Part shown: in pieces, positions 1 to 8,899 of the stretch
Layout of the letters: every line of letters starts with the position of its first letter
How positions within the stretch are numbered: the stretch's first letter is position 1
Source: Comamonadaceae bacterium
Lineage (GTDB): Bacteria > Pseudomonadota > Gammaproteobacteria > Burkholderiales > Burkholderiaceae_C
Direction of reading: 5' to 3'
NCBI GenBank assembly: GCA_013823485.1
Contig: PNMF01000010.1
Coordinates: 1-44,443 of the forward strand
Length of the DNA stretch: 44,443 nucleotides
Position numbers and translations under genes: made by a program
Notes under the pieces: generated by a model
The model's input: only the letters and a program-made list of their open reading frames with translations
Databases searched by the model: none
What the model was told of the DNA's origin: nothing

Positions 1-1
1 A

Positions 2-739
2 GCCGGCGTCTGCAGCATCACCTTCAACCGCCTCGACAAGAAGAACTCCATCACCGCCGCCATGTACGGCGCCATGGCCGATGCCCTGCAGGCCGCGCAG
101 GACGATGCCGCCGTGCGCGTGGTCATGTTCCAGGGCCACGAGACCATCTTCTCGGCCGGCAACGACATTGCCGACTTCCTGAACCAGCCCCCGGCCGGCG
201 AAGACGCACCGGTGTTCCGCTTCCTGCGCGGTCTGGCCGACTTCCCCAAGCCGGTGATCGCCGCCGTCTGCGGCCCGGCCGTGGGCATCGGCACCACCCT
301 GCTGTTCCATTGCGACCTGGTCTATGCCGGCGACAACGCCGCCTTCTCCATGCCCTTCGTCAACCTCGGCCTGTGCCCGGAAGCCGCCAGCAGCCTGCTG
401 GTGCCGCAGATGCTGGGTTACCACCGCGCCGCCGAAGCCCTGCTGCTGGGCGAGCCCTTCATGGCCGAGGCCGCGCTGGAGGTGGGCCTGGTCAACCGGG
501 TGCTGCCGCCCACCGAAGCCCGCGCCTATGCCCACACCGTGGCCGCCAAGCTGGCCGCCAAACCCATGAGCAGCCTGGTGGAGACCAAGCGCCTCATGAA
601 GAAGGGCCAGGCCGCGCAGGTGCAGGCCGTCATGGCGGAAGAGGGCGCCAGCTTCGGCCGCATGCTGCGCGAGCCGGCCGCCCGCGAGGCCTTCGGCGCC
701 TTCATGGAGCGCCGCAAGCCGGACTTCTCGAAGGTCTGA
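2..739 (+). CDS. Enoyl-CoA hydratase/isomerase (crotonase) family, 5' truncated by window edge
   Basis: The reading frame is open from base 2, so the true start lies outside the window; about 246 codons are visible of a usual 255-270. Crotonase signatures are present: the first oxyanion-hole segment (FSAGNDIADF) and the second (CGPAVGIGTTLLFHCDLV). The position that normally carries the first catalytic Glu (the CELA motif of hydratases) reads GTTL, while the second Glu is kept (CPEAA). One acidic residue is typical of delta3-delta2-enoyl-CoA isomerases and some atypical hydratases, so isomerase or broad acyl-CoA chemistry is as likely as hydration. The acyl-CoA carboxylase/dehydrogenase operon lies 2.8 kb downstream. 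Confidence 0.9.
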   Translation, partial: AGVCSITFNRLDKKNSITAAMYGAMADALQAAQDDAAVRVVMFQGHETIFSAGNDIADFLNQPPAGEDAPVFRFLRGLADFPKPVIAAVCGPAVGIGTTLLFHCDLVYAGDNAAFSMPFVNLGLCPEAASSLLVPQMLGYHRAAEALLLGEPFMAEAALEVGLVNRVLPPTEARAYAHTVAAKLAAKPMSSLVETKRLMKKGQAAQVQAVMAEEGASFGRMLREPAAREAFGAFMERRKPDFSKV

Positions 740-761
740 CACCTTCACGCCCCCCGCTTTC

Positions 762-1856
762 ATGACCGCTGACCCGCGCACCGAGCAGGCCCGCGCCCTG
801 TTCCTCTCGGGCAACGCGCATGCCGAGGCCGGCCGGGTGGACGAAGCCGCTGCCGACTACGAAGCCGCTCTGGCTTTGGTGCCGGGGCGCCCCTCGCTGC
901 TGGGCAACCTGGGCCTGATGCGCTTCCACCAGCAACGCTGGGCCGATGCGGCCGACCTGCTCGCCCAGGGCCCCGCGCAGGACCCCGCCCTGTCGCTTAC
1001 CCGGGCCATCGCCCTGCTGCGCCTGAACCGGCTGGACGAAGCCCTGGCCGCCCTCGACCAAACCCTGGCGCTTGACGACCGTGTGGCCGAAGCCTGGTCA
1101 CAGCGCGGCCACCTGATGCGCGAGACCGGCCACCTGCAGGAGGCGGCGCGGTGCTACCGCCAGGCGCTGGACTGCGGGGCCCATGAGGCGTTGCACCGCT
1201 ACTACCTGGCCGCCGTGTCGGACGTGACCGACCCGCCTGCGCCGCCCGAGGTCTATGCCCAGGCCCTGTTCGACGACTACGCCGACGACTTCCAGGACCA
1301 CCTGGTCCACACCCTGCGCTACACCGCCCACGAGACCCTGCTGCGGCCCTTGCTCGATGCCGGCCGGCGCTTCGGCCGGGTGCTGGACCTGGGTTGCGGC
1401 ACCGGCCTGTGCGGCCGCCTGATCGCGCCGCTGGCCGACGCGGTGGACGGCGTGGACATTGCGCCGGCCATGGTGGCGCAGGCCCGCGCCAGCGGCTTCT
1501 ACCGGCAGGTCGACCAGGCCAGCCTGCTGGACTGGCTGCGGGCCGACCACCCGCCGGCCGATCTGGTGGTGGCAGCCGATGTTTTCATCTACACCGGCCC
1601 GCTGGCGCCGGTGTTCGACGCCGTGGTGCCCCGGCTGGCCCCTGGCGGCCTGCTGGCCTTTTCGGTCGAGCAGGCCGATGCCGGGCGCGATCTGCAGTTG
1701 CGGCCCAGCTTGCGGTATGCCCATGGGCGGGCAGGTGTGGAGCGGCTGGCGGCGGCGCACCGGCTGGCTGTGCAGGCCCTGTGGGAAGCCCCGATCCGGC
1801 AGGACCAGGGGCGGCCCCTGATGGGCTGGTATGTGATCCTGCGGCGCGAAGCCTGA
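762..1856 (+). CDS. TPR-repeat protein with C-terminal SAM-dependent methyltransferase domain
   Basis: 364 residues. The first ~150 residues are tetratricopeptide-like helical repeats (alanine/leucine-rich 34-residue units such as the segment around GNAHAEAGRVDEAAADYEAA). Residues ~170-364 are a class I methyltransferase; motif I is VLDLGCGTGLCG at about 207-218, followed by an acidic motif II (DGVDIAPAMV). It resembles the predicted TPR methyltransferases of COG4976. The substrate is unknown; TPRs suggest a protein partner. It lies 22 bases after the crotonase gene and may be cotranscribed with it. No signal peptide or membrane segment is seen. Confidence 0.85.
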   Translation: MTADPRTEQARALFLSGNAHAEAGRVDEAAADYEAALALVPGRPSLLGNLGLMRFHQQRWADAADLLAQGPAQDPALSLTRAIALLRLNRLDEALAALDQTLALDDRVAEAWSQRGHLMRETGHLQEAARCYRQALDCGAHEALHRYYLAAVSDVTDPPAPPEVYAQALFDDYADDFQDHLVHTLRYTAHETLLRPLLDAGRRFGRVLDLGCGTGLCGRLIAPLADAVDGVDIAPAMVAQARASGFYRQVDQASLLDWLRADHPPADLVVAADVFIYTGPLAPVFDAVVPRLAPGGLLAFSVEQADAGRDLQLRPSLRYAHGRAGVERLAAAHRLAVQALWEAPIRQDQGRPLMGWYVILRREA

Positions 1857-1868
1857 GCCCGCGCGGGT

Positions 1869-2147
1869 TCAGCCGTTGCGGCGGGCCACCCAGTAGGCGG
1901 CGCCCTGGGCGCCGTAGCGCTCGCTGTGCGGCACGTCGCGCTCCAGGGTGAAGGTGTCGCCCGGCAGCAGGTGCCGTGTGTGACCGGCCACGGTGAGCCA
2001 CATCTCGCCGTCGGCCACCACCGCGTCCGCCGCGAACGGATGGGTGTGCTCTTCCAGCACGGTGTGGGGGGCCCACCGGCGTTCCAGCACTTCGTCGAAT
2101 CCCCGGGCCAGGGCCTGGGTGCGGAAGGTGTCGAAGGTCATGTCCAT
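1869..2147 (-). CDS. Small cupin-domain protein
   Basis: 92 residues, a single small beta-barrel of the cupin type. The metal-site pattern is visible as EEHTHPF (two His) followed later by DVPHSERY, with a conserved LPGDTFTL turn (the PGD of cupin motif 2). Cytoplasmic; substrate unknown, probably a small-molecule or metal-binding regulator or enzyme. The start at 2147 (MDMTFDTF) is chosen because a CACAAT -10 element ends 6 bases upstream; an internal ATG two codons later is possible. It converges with the TPR methyltransferase gene, 12 bases between stop codons. Confidence 0.75.
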   Translation of the reverse strand: MDMTFDTFRTQALARGFDEVLERRWAPHTVLEEHTHPFAADAVVADGEMWLTVAGHTRHLLPGDTFTLERDVPHSERYGAQGAAYWVARRNG

Positions 2148-2153
2148 CGGCGC

Positions 2154-2159
2154 ATTGTG
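2154..2159 (-). promoter_or_regulatory. -10 element for the cupin gene (leaderless type)
   Basis: On the minus strand CACAAT is followed by 6 bases and the ATG at 2147. No Shine-Dalgarno lies between. The expected transcription start falls on or next to the start codon. Confidence 0.5.
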
Positions 2160-2182
2160 CGTGGCCCGGCCCGGCTGCCGCA

Positions 2183-2788
2183 TCAGACCGCGCCGATGGC
2201 CATCAGCCCTTCGCGGGTGCCGGCGGAAGCGGCGGCCAGCGCCTGTTCGTGGCGGGTCTGGTGCCGGGCCACCAGCCGCGCCGACGCGGTGGTGCGCGAG
2301 CGGCAGTACCAGTGGCAGGTGTGCTGGAACAGCAGCAGTTCGGCCGTCATGCAGAAGGCCTTGGCGCGCGGGTCCAGCCCCGCTTCGTTGTGGGCCACGC
2401 GGGTGATGCCGTCGGCATGGATGCGCAGCGCCTGCGGCAGCTCGAAGCAGGCCTTGGGCCACCAGCGGGTCACGCCCGGCAGCAGCATCGGCAGGCGCGA
2501 CACCCGGGCCATCGGCCCCGACATCGATGCCGTGTCGGCCGCCAGCCGCTGCATCTGCGACACCAGCAGGGTCTCGTGCCCCTCCATCACCTGCCAGACG
2601 CTGCGGCGGCGTTCCTCGTCGGACTCGCCGAGGGCGCGCATGTAACCCTCGATCAGGGTCTGCATCAGCTGTTCGAGCTGGTAGGGGTTGAGCAGGGCGC
2701 GCAGCATCAGCACGCGGCGGGCCTGCTCGTAGCGGTTGTAGAAAAAGGCGCCCACGGCGCCCACCAGAATCCAGAAGGAAAGGTCCAT
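2183..2788 (-). CDS. Hypothetical protein with one N-terminal membrane anchor
   Basis: 201 residues from the start chosen here. The first ~20 residues (MDLSFWILVGAVGAFFYNRYE) form one hydrophobic segment, then a soluble, Arg- and Leu-rich helical body containing SDEERRRSVWQVMEGHE and a CHWYCRSR cluster near the C-terminus. I do not recognise the family. An ATG 15 or 24 bases further upstream is in frame, but a GACAAT -10 element ends 6 bases before the chosen start and overlaps that upstream ATG, so the inner start fits better. Divergent from the TetR gene; only ~90 bases separate them, so the repressor could act on both. Confidence 0.6.
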   Translation of the reverse strand: MDLSFWILVGAVGAFFYNRYEQARRVLMLRALLNPYQLEQLMQTLIEGYMRALGESDEERRRSVWQVMEGHETLLVSQMQRLAADTASMSGPMARVSRLPMLLPGVTRWWPKACFELPQALRIHADGITRVAHNEAGLDPRAKAFCMTAELLLFQHTCHWYCRSRTTASARLVARHQTRHEQALAAASAGTREGLMAIGAV

Positions 2789-2794
2789 GGCGGT

Positions 2795-2800
2795 ATTGTC
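2795..2800 (-). promoter_or_regulatory. -10 element for the membrane-anchored hypothetical (leaderless type)
   Basis: GACAAT on the minus strand, 6 bases before the ATG at 2788; no Shine-Dalgarno between. Confidence 0.45.
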
Positions 2801-2844
2801 CATGCGGGCCACGCCGCTCGGCTCGATTTATGCAGAGCGTGTGC

Positions 2845-2873
2845 TTGCTGAAAATCTTTTGCGCTGCTATGGT
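2845..2873 (+). promoter_or_regulatory. Promoter of the TetR/acyl-CoA carboxylase operon
   Basis: A -35 TTGCTG (2845-2850), a 17-base spacer and a -10 TATGGT (2868-2873) precede the ATG at 2881 by 7 bases. This is the best sigma70 match seen among the ATG-proximal promoters here. The divergent gene's promoter is ~70 bases away, so a TetR-type operator would be expected in 2801-2880; no clean long palindrome was found by eye. Confidence 0.6.
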
Positions 2874-2880
2874 CGGCGCC

Positions 2881-3552
2881 ATGCCCGCCACCGCTCCCCT
2901 GTTGCCCACCGAACGCCGAGGGCGCGGCCGTCCCCGCAAGACCGCTGACGAACGCGACGACGGCAACCGCCGCCAGCTGCTGCTGCGCACCGCGGCCGGC
3001 CTGTTCCGCAAGCAGGGCTTTGCCGCCACCAGCACGCGCGACATGGCCGCCGCTGCCGGCATGCAGCCCGGCTCGCCCTTCTACCACTTCGAGAACAAGC
3101 AGGCCCTGCTGGCGGCCGTCATGCTCGAAGGCATGGAGCGGGCCACCCGCCACCAGGCCGAGGCCATGCAGGCCGCCGCCGATGCGGCCCAGCGCGCAGG
3201 CCGCACGCTCGGTGCCCGCGACTGCCTGCGGGTGCTGGTGCGCAGCCATTTCGACGTGCTGCTCGGCCCCGAGAGCGACTTCATCCCGGTCATGCTGTAC
3301 GAATGGCGTTCGCTCAGTGCCATGCAGCGCGATGCCGTCAACCAGCTGCGCCGCGGCTACGAGGCGGCCTGGGTGCCGGTGCTGCAGGCCCTGCATGCCC
3401 AGGGCGCGCTGCAGGGCGATCCGTCGCTCGCGCGGCTGATGATCTTCGGCGCCCTGAACTGGGCGGTGCAGTGGTATGACCCCGCCCGCCGCGCCACGCT
3501 CGACGACCTCACCCAGGCCGCGCTGCAGCTCTTCCTGAAGGAGCTCGCATGA
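2881..3552 (+). CDS. TetR/AcrR-family transcriptional regulator
   Basis: 223 residues. The N-terminus is basic (RRGRGRPRK), then a TetR helix-turn-helix at ~35-80 (LLRTAAGLFRKQGFAATSTRD, then AAGMQPGSPFYHFENKQALL), which is the classic signature. The C-terminal domain should bind an acyl-CoA or related ligand. The stop overlaps the carboxylase beta start by 4 bases (ATGA), so regulator and enzymes are one transcript, implying autoregulation. In Pseudomonas the related atu genes are controlled by a TetR repressor, AtuR; that parallel is inference. The upstream in-frame ATG at 2830 is rejected because the promoter lies inside it. Confidence 0.9.
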   Translation: MPATAPLLPTERRGRGRPRKTADERDDGNRRQLLLRTAAGLFRKQGFAATSTRDMAAAAGMQPGSPFYHFENKQALLAAVMLEGMERATRHQAEAMQAAADAAQRAGRTLGARDCLRVLVRSHFDVLLGPESDFIPVMLYEWRSLSAMQRDAVNQLRRGYEAAWVPVLQALHAQGALQGDPSLARLMIFGALNWAVQWYDPARRATLDDLTQAALQLFLKELA

Positions 3553-5177
3553 GCAGCGCACGCTTTGAATCGAACTTCCGCCCGGACGACCCGCAGGCCC
3601 TGCAGCGGCGCGAGGCCATGCTGGCCCGCATCGCGCAGTGGCGTGCGCTGGAAGAGCGGGCCGCCGCCGCATCGGCCCGCAGCCGCCCCACCTTCGAGCG
3701 GCGCGGCCAGCTGCTGCCGCGCGAACGCATCGCGCTGCTGCTCGACCCCGGTGCGCCGTGGCTGCCGCTGTGCTCGCTGGCCGGTTACCTGCAGGACACC
3801 CCCGACCCCGAACGCTCGGTGCCCGGCGGCGGCATGCTGGCCGGCATCGGCATGGTCGCCGGTGTGCGCTGCATGGTGGTGGCCAGCGACTCCGGCATCG
3901 AGGCCGGCGCCATCCAGCCGCGCGGGCTGGAGAAGATATTGCGGGTGCAGGCCATCGCGCTGGAGAACCGCCTGCCCTTCATCCACCTGGTGGAGAGCGC
4001 CGGCGCCAACCTCATGCGCTACGAGGTGGAAGGCTTCGTGCTGGGCGGCGGCCTGTTCCGCAATCTGGCTCGCCATTCGGCCGCCGGCCTGCCGGTGATC
4101 ACGGTGCAGCACGGCTCCGGCACCGCCGGCGGCGCCTACATGCCCGGCCTGTCCGACGTGGTGATCCTGGTGCGGGGCCGTTCGCGCGCGTTTCTGGCCG
4201 GCCCGCCGCTGCTGCTGGCCGCCACCGGCGAAGTGGCCACCGAAGAAAAACTGGGCGGCGCCGAGATGCACGCCACCGTCTCCGGCCTGGGCGAACACCT
4301 GACCGAGGACGACCGCGAAGCCCTGGGCCTGGCGCGCGAGGTGGTGGGCCGCACCGGCTGGCAGGCCGCTGCCCGGGCCGTGGCACCGCCACCGCTGTTC
4401 GACCCCGAAGAACTGCTGGCCATCATGCCCGCCCACCACCGCGAACCGGTGGACCTGCGCGAGGTCATGCTGCGGCTGGTCGACGCTTCCGACCTGCTCG
4501 AATTCAAGCCCCTGTACGGTGCCGCCACCGTGTGCGCGCAGGCCCGCATCGGCGGCCATGCGGTGGGCATCGTCGGCAACAACGGCCCCATTGACGTGGC
4601 CGGTGCCAACAAGGCGGCCCACTTCATCCAGTGGATGTGCCAGCTCGGCCACGCAGTCGTTTACCTGCAGAACACCACCGGCTACATGGTGGGCCGCGAG
4701 AGCGAACAGGCCGGCATGATCAAGCACGGCAGCAAGATGATCCAGGCCGTGGCCAATGCCACGGTGCCGCAGATCACGGTGCAGTGCGGTGCCAGCTTCG
4801 GTGCCGGCAACTACGGCATGTGCGGCCGGGCCTACGCACCCCGCTTCCTGTTCAGCTGGCCCGGCGCGCGCACGGCGGTCATGGGTGGCGAGCAGGCCGC
4901 CCGCACCATGCAGGTCGTGGCCGAGGCCGGGCTGACCCGCAAAGGTGTCGCCACCGACACCCCCGAGGTGCAGGCGCAGCTCAAGGCGCAGTCGGACGCC
5001 ATCGTGCAGCGCTTCGACCAGCAGGCAGACGCCTTTTTCACCAGCGGCCTGGTGCTGGACGACGGCGTCATCGACCCGCGCGACACCCGCGCTGTGCTCG
5101 CCTTCTGCCTCGACACCGTGGCCGAGGCGGCGCAACGCACCGTACGGCCGATGCAGTTCGCCGTTGCGCGCATGTAG
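3549..5177 (+). CDS. Acyl-CoA carboxylase carboxyltransferase (beta) subunit
   Basis: 542 residues, normal for methylcrotonyl-, geranyl- or propionyl-CoA carboxylase beta subunits. It transfers carboxylate from carboxybiotin to an acyl-CoA. Two crotonase-like halves are visible: the N-terminal half with ESAGANLMR and GSGTAGGAYMPG (acyl-CoA oxyanion loop), and the C-terminal half with NNGPIDVAGANKAAHF, NTTGYMVG and GASFGAGNYGMCGRAY (biotin site). It is followed by an acyl-CoA dehydrogenase and the alpha subunit, as in liu and atu clusters. Substrate specificity cannot be fixed from sequence reading; methylcrotonyl-CoA- or geranyl-CoA-like substrates are favoured by context. Confidence 0.92.
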   Translation: MSSARFESNFRPDDPQALQRREAMLARIAQWRALEERAAAASARSRPTFERRGQLLPRERIALLLDPGAPWLPLCSLAGYLQDTPDPERSVPGGGMLAGIGMVAGVRCMVVASDSGIEAGAIQPRGLEKILRVQAIALENRLPFIHLVESAGANLMRYEVEGFVLGGGLFRNLARHSAAGLPVITVQHGSGTAGGAYMPGLSDVVILVRGRSRAFLAGPPLLLAATGEVATEEKLGGAEMHATVSGLGEHLTEDDREALGLAREVVGRTGWQAAARAVAPPPLFDPEELLAIMPAHHREPVDLREVMLRLVDASDLLEFKPLYGAATVCAQARIGGHAVGIVGNNGPIDVAGANKAAHFIQWMCQLGHAVVYLQNTTGYMVGRESEQAGMIKHGSKMIQAVANATVPQITVQCGASFGAGNYGMCGRAYAPRFLFSWPGARTAVMGGEQAARTMQVVAEAGLTRKGVATDTPEVQAQLKAQSDAIVQRFDQQADAFFTSGLVLDDGVIDPRDTRAVLAFCLDTVAEAAQRTVRPMQFAVARM

Positions 5178-5212
5178 CTCGCATGTCAACACCGATCCCC
5201 CGGAGACAGCCC

Positions 5213-6382
5213 ATGCAGTTCACCCACGAACACCGCGAGATGCAGAAGACGCTCAGGCGCTTCATCGACGACCACATCAACCCCCATGTGGACGCCTGGG
5301 AAGCCGCCGAGATGTTCCCGGCCCACGAGGTGTTCCGCGAACTCGGGCGCCTGGGGCTGCTGGGCCTGACCAAGCCCGAGGCGTACGGTGGTGCCGGCCT
5401 GGACTACAGCTACAGCGTGGCCATGGCCGAGACGCTGGGCCACATCCACTGCGGCGGCGTGCCCATGGCCATCGGCGTGCAGACCGACATGGCCACGCCC
5501 GCGCTGGCCCGCTTCGGCAGCGACGAGCTCAAGGCGCAGTTCCTGGCCCCGGCCATTGCCGGCGAGGCGGTGGCCTGCATCGGCGTGAGCGAACCCGGCG
5601 CCGGCAGCGACGTGGCCGCCATCCGCACCCATGCCCGCAAGGACGGCGACGACTACGTCATCTCCGGCCAGAAGATGTGGATCACCAACAGCCTGCAGGC
5701 CGACTGGATTTGCCTGCTGGTCAACACCGGCGAAGGCCCCGCCCACAAGAACAAGAGCCTGGTCATGGTGCCGCTGCGCGAGGGCGGCAAGCCGGTCAAG
5801 GGCTTCGAGGTGGGCAAGAAGATCCGCAAGATCGGCATGCACAGCAGCGACACCGGTCTGCTGCACTTCGACGAGGTGCGGGTGCCGCAGCGCTACCGCA
5901 TCGGCGAGGAAGGCGCCGGCTTCATCTACCAGATGCAGCAGTTCCAGGAAGAGCGGCTGTGGTGCGCCGCCAGCGTGCTGGAAGCGCTGAACAACTGCAT
6001 CGAATGGACCATTGAGTGGGCACGCGAACGCCAGCTGTTCGGCGCCCACCTGATCGACCAGCAGTGGGTGCAGTTCAAGCTGGCCGAGCTGCGCACCGAG
6101 GTGGAAGCCCTGCGTGCGCTCACCTACCTGGCTTGCGAGCGCTATGTGGCCGGCGAGGACGTGACCGAATGGGCCACCATGGCCAAGCTCAAGGCCGGCC
6201 GCCTGAACCGGCTGGTGCCCGACACCTGCCTGCAGTTCTGGGGCGGCATGGGCTTCACGCTGGAGAACAAGGTCTCGCGCATGTACCGCGACGGCCGCCT
6301 GGCCTCCATCGGCGGCGGGGCGGACGAAGTGATGCTCGGCATCCTGGCCAAGACCATGGGTATGGCCAAAAAGCCGCGCTGA
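5213..6382 (+). CDS. Acyl-CoA dehydrogenase (citronellyl-CoA dehydrogenase-like)
   Basis: 389 residues, full length for a FAD acyl-CoA dehydrogenase that makes an alpha,beta-double bond and passes electrons to ETF. Seen: the FAD/substrate motif CIGVSEPGAGSDVAAI, KMWITNSLQADW, and the C-terminal FWGGMGFTLENKVSRMYRD segment. To my recollection the stretch YSVAMAETLGHIHCGGVPMAIGVQTDMATPALARFG, cited here only by its ends at ~residues 65-100, matches AtuD-type citronellyl-CoA dehydrogenases better than isovaleryl-CoA dehydrogenases. A CGGAGA ribosome site sits 6 bases before ATG 5213, which decides against the upstream ATG at 5183. It sits between beta and alpha carboxylase genes. Confidence 0.9.
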   Translation: MQFTHEHREMQKTLRRFIDDHINPHVDAWEAAEMFPAHEVFRELGRLGLLGLTKPEAYGGAGLDYSYSVAMAETLGHIHCGGVPMAIGVQTDMATPALARFGSDELKAQFLAPAIAGEAVACIGVSEPGAGSDVAAIRTHARKDGDDYVISGQKMWITNSLQADWICLLVNTGEGPAHKNKSLVMVPLREGGKPVKGFEVGKKIRKIGMHSSDTGLLHFDEVRVPQRYRIGEEGAGFIYQMQQFQEERLWCAASVLEALNNCIEWTIEWARERQLFGAHLIDQQWVQFKLAELRTEVEALRALTYLACERYVAGEDVTEWATMAKLKAGRLNRLVPDTCLQFWGGMGFTLENKVSRMYRDGRLASIGGGADEVMLGILAKTMGMAKKPR

Positions 6383-6384
6383 CC

Positions 6385-8361
6385 ATGCAGCCCGCCCGCG
6401 TGCAACGCCTGCTCATCGCCAACCGGGGCGAGATTGCGCGGCGCATCGTCCGCACCGCGCACCGCATGGGCGTGGCCACCGTGGCCGTCTACAGCGAGAC
6501 CGACGCCACCGCGCTGCATGTGCGCGAAGCCACTGCCGCTTTCGCCCTGGGCGGCCGCACCGCCGCCGACAGCTACCTGCGCATCGACCGCCTGCTGGAG
6601 GCCGCCCGCGCCACTGGCGCCGACGCGGTGCACCCCGGCTACGGCTTCCTGAGCGAGAACGCCGACTTCGCGCAGGCCGTCATCGATGCCGGGCTGGTGT
6701 GGGTCGGCCCGCCGCCGGCCGCCATCCGCGCGCTGGGCAGCAAGGCCGCTGCCAAGGCGCTGGCACAACAACATGGCGTGCCGGTGCTGCCGGGCTACGC
6801 GGGGGCCGACCAGGCTGACGCCACCTTGGTGGCCGAAGCACAGCGCGTGGGCTACCCGCTCATGGTCAAGGCCGTGGCCGGTGGCGGCGGGCGCGGCATG
6901 CGGCTGGTGCACCGGGCCGAAGACCTGCCCGCCGCCCTGGCCAGCGCCCGCGCCGAAGCCCTGGCCGGCTTCGGCAACGCCGACCTGCTGATCGAACGCG
7001 CCCTGCTGCGCCCGCGCCATGTGGAGGTGCAGGTGCTGGCCGACGCCCACGGCCACTGCATCCACCTGGGTGAGCGCGACTGCTCGGTGCAGCGCCGCCA
7101 CCAGAAGATCATCGAAGAAGCCCCCAGCCCCGCCGTGGACCAAGCCCTGCGCCAGCGCCTGGGCGATGCCGCCGTGGCCCTGGCGAAGGCGGCCGGCTAT
7201 GTGGGCGCGGGTACGGTCGAATTCCTGCTGGAAGACGGGCAGTTCTTCCTCATGGAGATGAACACAAGGCTCCAGGTCGAGCACCCCGTCACCGAGATGT
7301 TGACCGGCCTCGACCTGGTCGAATGGCAGTTGCGCATCGCCCGGGGCGAGGCACTCGGCCTGCAGCAGACCGACGTGCGCTGGCACGGCCACGCCATCGA
7401 GGTGCGGCTGTGTTGCGAAGACGAACACTTTGCCCCCCACACCGGCACCGTGGCCGCCTTTGCCGAGCCACCACCCGGCTCCGGCCTGCGGTTCGACCAC
7501 GCCATCGAGCCCGGCCTGGTGGTCGGCCCGCATTTCGATTCCATGCTGGGCAAGCTCATCGTCCACGCCCCCACCCGCGGGGAAGCCACTGAACGGCTGG
7601 CCCAGGCGCTGCACGCCACCGTGCTGCTCGGCCTGCCCAACAACCGCGAACTGCTCGCCGCCTGCCTGCGCCACCCGGTGTTTCTGGCCGGGCAGGCCCT
7701 CATCCCGTTTCTGGAAGAGCAGGGCGATGCGCTGCGCCAGCCCCTGCAGCCGGAAGCCGCCGCACAGCTCGCCGCCGTGCTGGCCGCCTGGGCCCACGGC
7801 CGGCCCTTCGCCGACCGGTTGCCGTGCCCCTTGGCCCGCCCGCTGCGCTGGCGCTGCGGCCCCGCCGTGCTGGCGCTTCGGGTGCAGGAGCTTGGCCACG
7901 GCCACGTCACGGTGGCGCTGGGTGAGCAGACCCGCACCGCCCGCATCGAACCCGGCGCGGTGCACATCGACTGCATCCGCCACACCGCCACCGCCGTGCC
8001 CCTGCCCGCGCAGGGCGGCGTGCCCACCTGGCAGGTGCAGCTGGGTACACCGCGCGGCAGCCACACCCTCACCCTGCACGACCTCAGCCACCAGCCGCCA
8101 CAGGGTGGCATGGGCGACGGCGGTGACGGCGGTGTCGCCGGTGGCGAGGTGCGCGCGCCCTTCAACGGCCGCGTGGTCGCGCTGCTGGTGCAGCCCGGCC
8201 AGCGCGTGGCCCGGGGCGACGCCCTGCTGGCCATCGAAAGCATGAAGATCGAACACCGCATCAGCGCCCCGCGCGACGGCGTGGTCGACACCATCACGGT
8301 CGCCATCGGCCAGCAGGTGGCGCCCGGCCAGCGCCTGCTCGGCCTGACCGCATCACCCTGA
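6385..8361 (+). CDS. Acyl-CoA carboxylase alpha subunit (biotin carboxylase plus biotin carrier)
   Basis: 658 residues. The biotin carboxylase domain runs ~5-450: IANRGEIARRI at the N-terminus, the glycine-rich ATP loop AVAGGGGRGMRLV, the catalytic HQKIIEEAP region and EMNTRLQVEHPVTEM. A linking BT-like region follows, and a biotinyl domain occupies ~580-658 with the lysine in AIESMKIEH. The usual motif is EAMKM, so Met-2 is replaced by Ser and Met+1 by Ile; both are tolerated in acyl-CoA carboxylases. It pairs with the beta subunit encoded upstream. It starts 2 bases after the dehydrogenase stop, so translational coupling is likely. Confidence 0.93.
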   Translation: MQPARVQRLLIANRGEIARRIVRTAHRMGVATVAVYSETDATALHVREATAAFALGGRTAADSYLRIDRLLEAARATGADAVHPGYGFLSENADFAQAVIDAGLVWVGPPPAAIRALGSKAAAKALAQQHGVPVLPGYAGADQADATLVAEAQRVGYPLMVKAVAGGGGRGMRLVHRAEDLPAALASARAEALAGFGNADLLIERALLRPRHVEVQVLADAHGHCIHLGERDCSVQRRHQKIIEEAPSPAVDQALRQRLGDAAVALAKAAGYVGAGTVEFLLEDGQFFLMEMNTRLQVEHPVTEMLTGLDLVEWQLRIARGEALGLQQTDVRWHGHAIEVRLCCEDEHFAPHTGTVAAFAEPPPGSGLRFDHAIEPGLVVGPHFDSMLGKLIVHAPTRGEATERLAQALHATVLLGLPNNRELLAACLRHPVFLAGQALIPFLEEQGDALRQPLQPEAAAQLAAVLAAWAHGRPFADRLPCPLARPLRWRCGPAVLALRVQELGHGHVTVALGEQTRTARIEPGAVHIDCIRHTATAVPLPAQGGVPTWQVQLGTPRGSHTLTLHDLSHQPPQGGMGDGGDGGVAGGEVRAPFNGRVVALLVQPGQRVARGDALLAIESMKIEHRISAPRDGVVDTITVAIGQQVAPGQRLLGLTASP

Positions 8362-8370
8362 ACCCCACCC

Positions 8371-8862
8371 ATGACCAAGCCCACCCCAAGCTCCCCGCCG
8401 CCCGCCGAGTTCGAGCCCGCCTTCATCCAGGGCCTGAAGGCCATCTTTGAAGAAAAGATCGTCTTCAACCAGGTGCTCGGCCTGAAGGTCACCGGCCTGC
8501 ACCCCGACCACGTGACCGCCCGCATCGACATGCGCCGCGAACTGGTCGGGCACTTCAGCTACAACCGCATCCATGGCGGCGTCATCAGCGCCGGGCTCGA
8601 CGCCATGGGCGGCCTGGCCGTCATGGCCGCCATCGGCGCCCGCCACATGGACGAGCCGCCCGAACAGCGCTTGCACCGCTTCGCCAAGCTCGGCACCATC
8701 GACCTGCGCATCGACTACCTGCGCCCCGGCATCGGCGACCACTTTGAACTGCGGGCCGAAGTGCTGCGCCTGGGCTCCCGCGTGGCCAGCACCCGCATGG
8801 AATTCCGGGGCGCCGACGGCAAGCTGCTGTCCACCGGCGCCGGTGCCTACATCGTCAGTTGA
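8371..8862 (+). CDS. PaaI/YigI-like hotdog-fold acyl-CoA thioesterase
   Basis: 163 residues, single hotdog domain. The signature HGGVISAGLDAMGGLAVMA (residues ~70-88) supplies the oxyanion helix and the catalytic Asp typical of the PaaI branch; IDLRIDYLRPG is the following strand. It would release free acid from acyl-CoA, perhaps to recycle CoA when the carboxylase pathway stalls. It lies 9 bases after the alpha subunit gene in the same operon. Confidence 0.82.
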   Translation: MTKPTPSSPPPAEFEPAFIQGLKAIFEEKIVFNQVLGLKVTGLHPDHVTARIDMRRELVGHFSYNRIHGGVISAGLDAMGGLAVMAAIGARHMDEPPEQRLHRFAKLGTIDLRIDYLRPGIGDHFELRAEVLRLGSRVASTRMEFRGADGKLLSTGAGAYIVS

Positions 8863-8899
8863 ACCCGCTTTTCCCCAACCACAACAGAAGGAGACAACC

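Noticed and set aside
2830-2880. TetR translation from the upstream ATG at 2830
   Set aside because: The extension lies over the -35 and -10 of the promoter, and its residues are not TetR-like.
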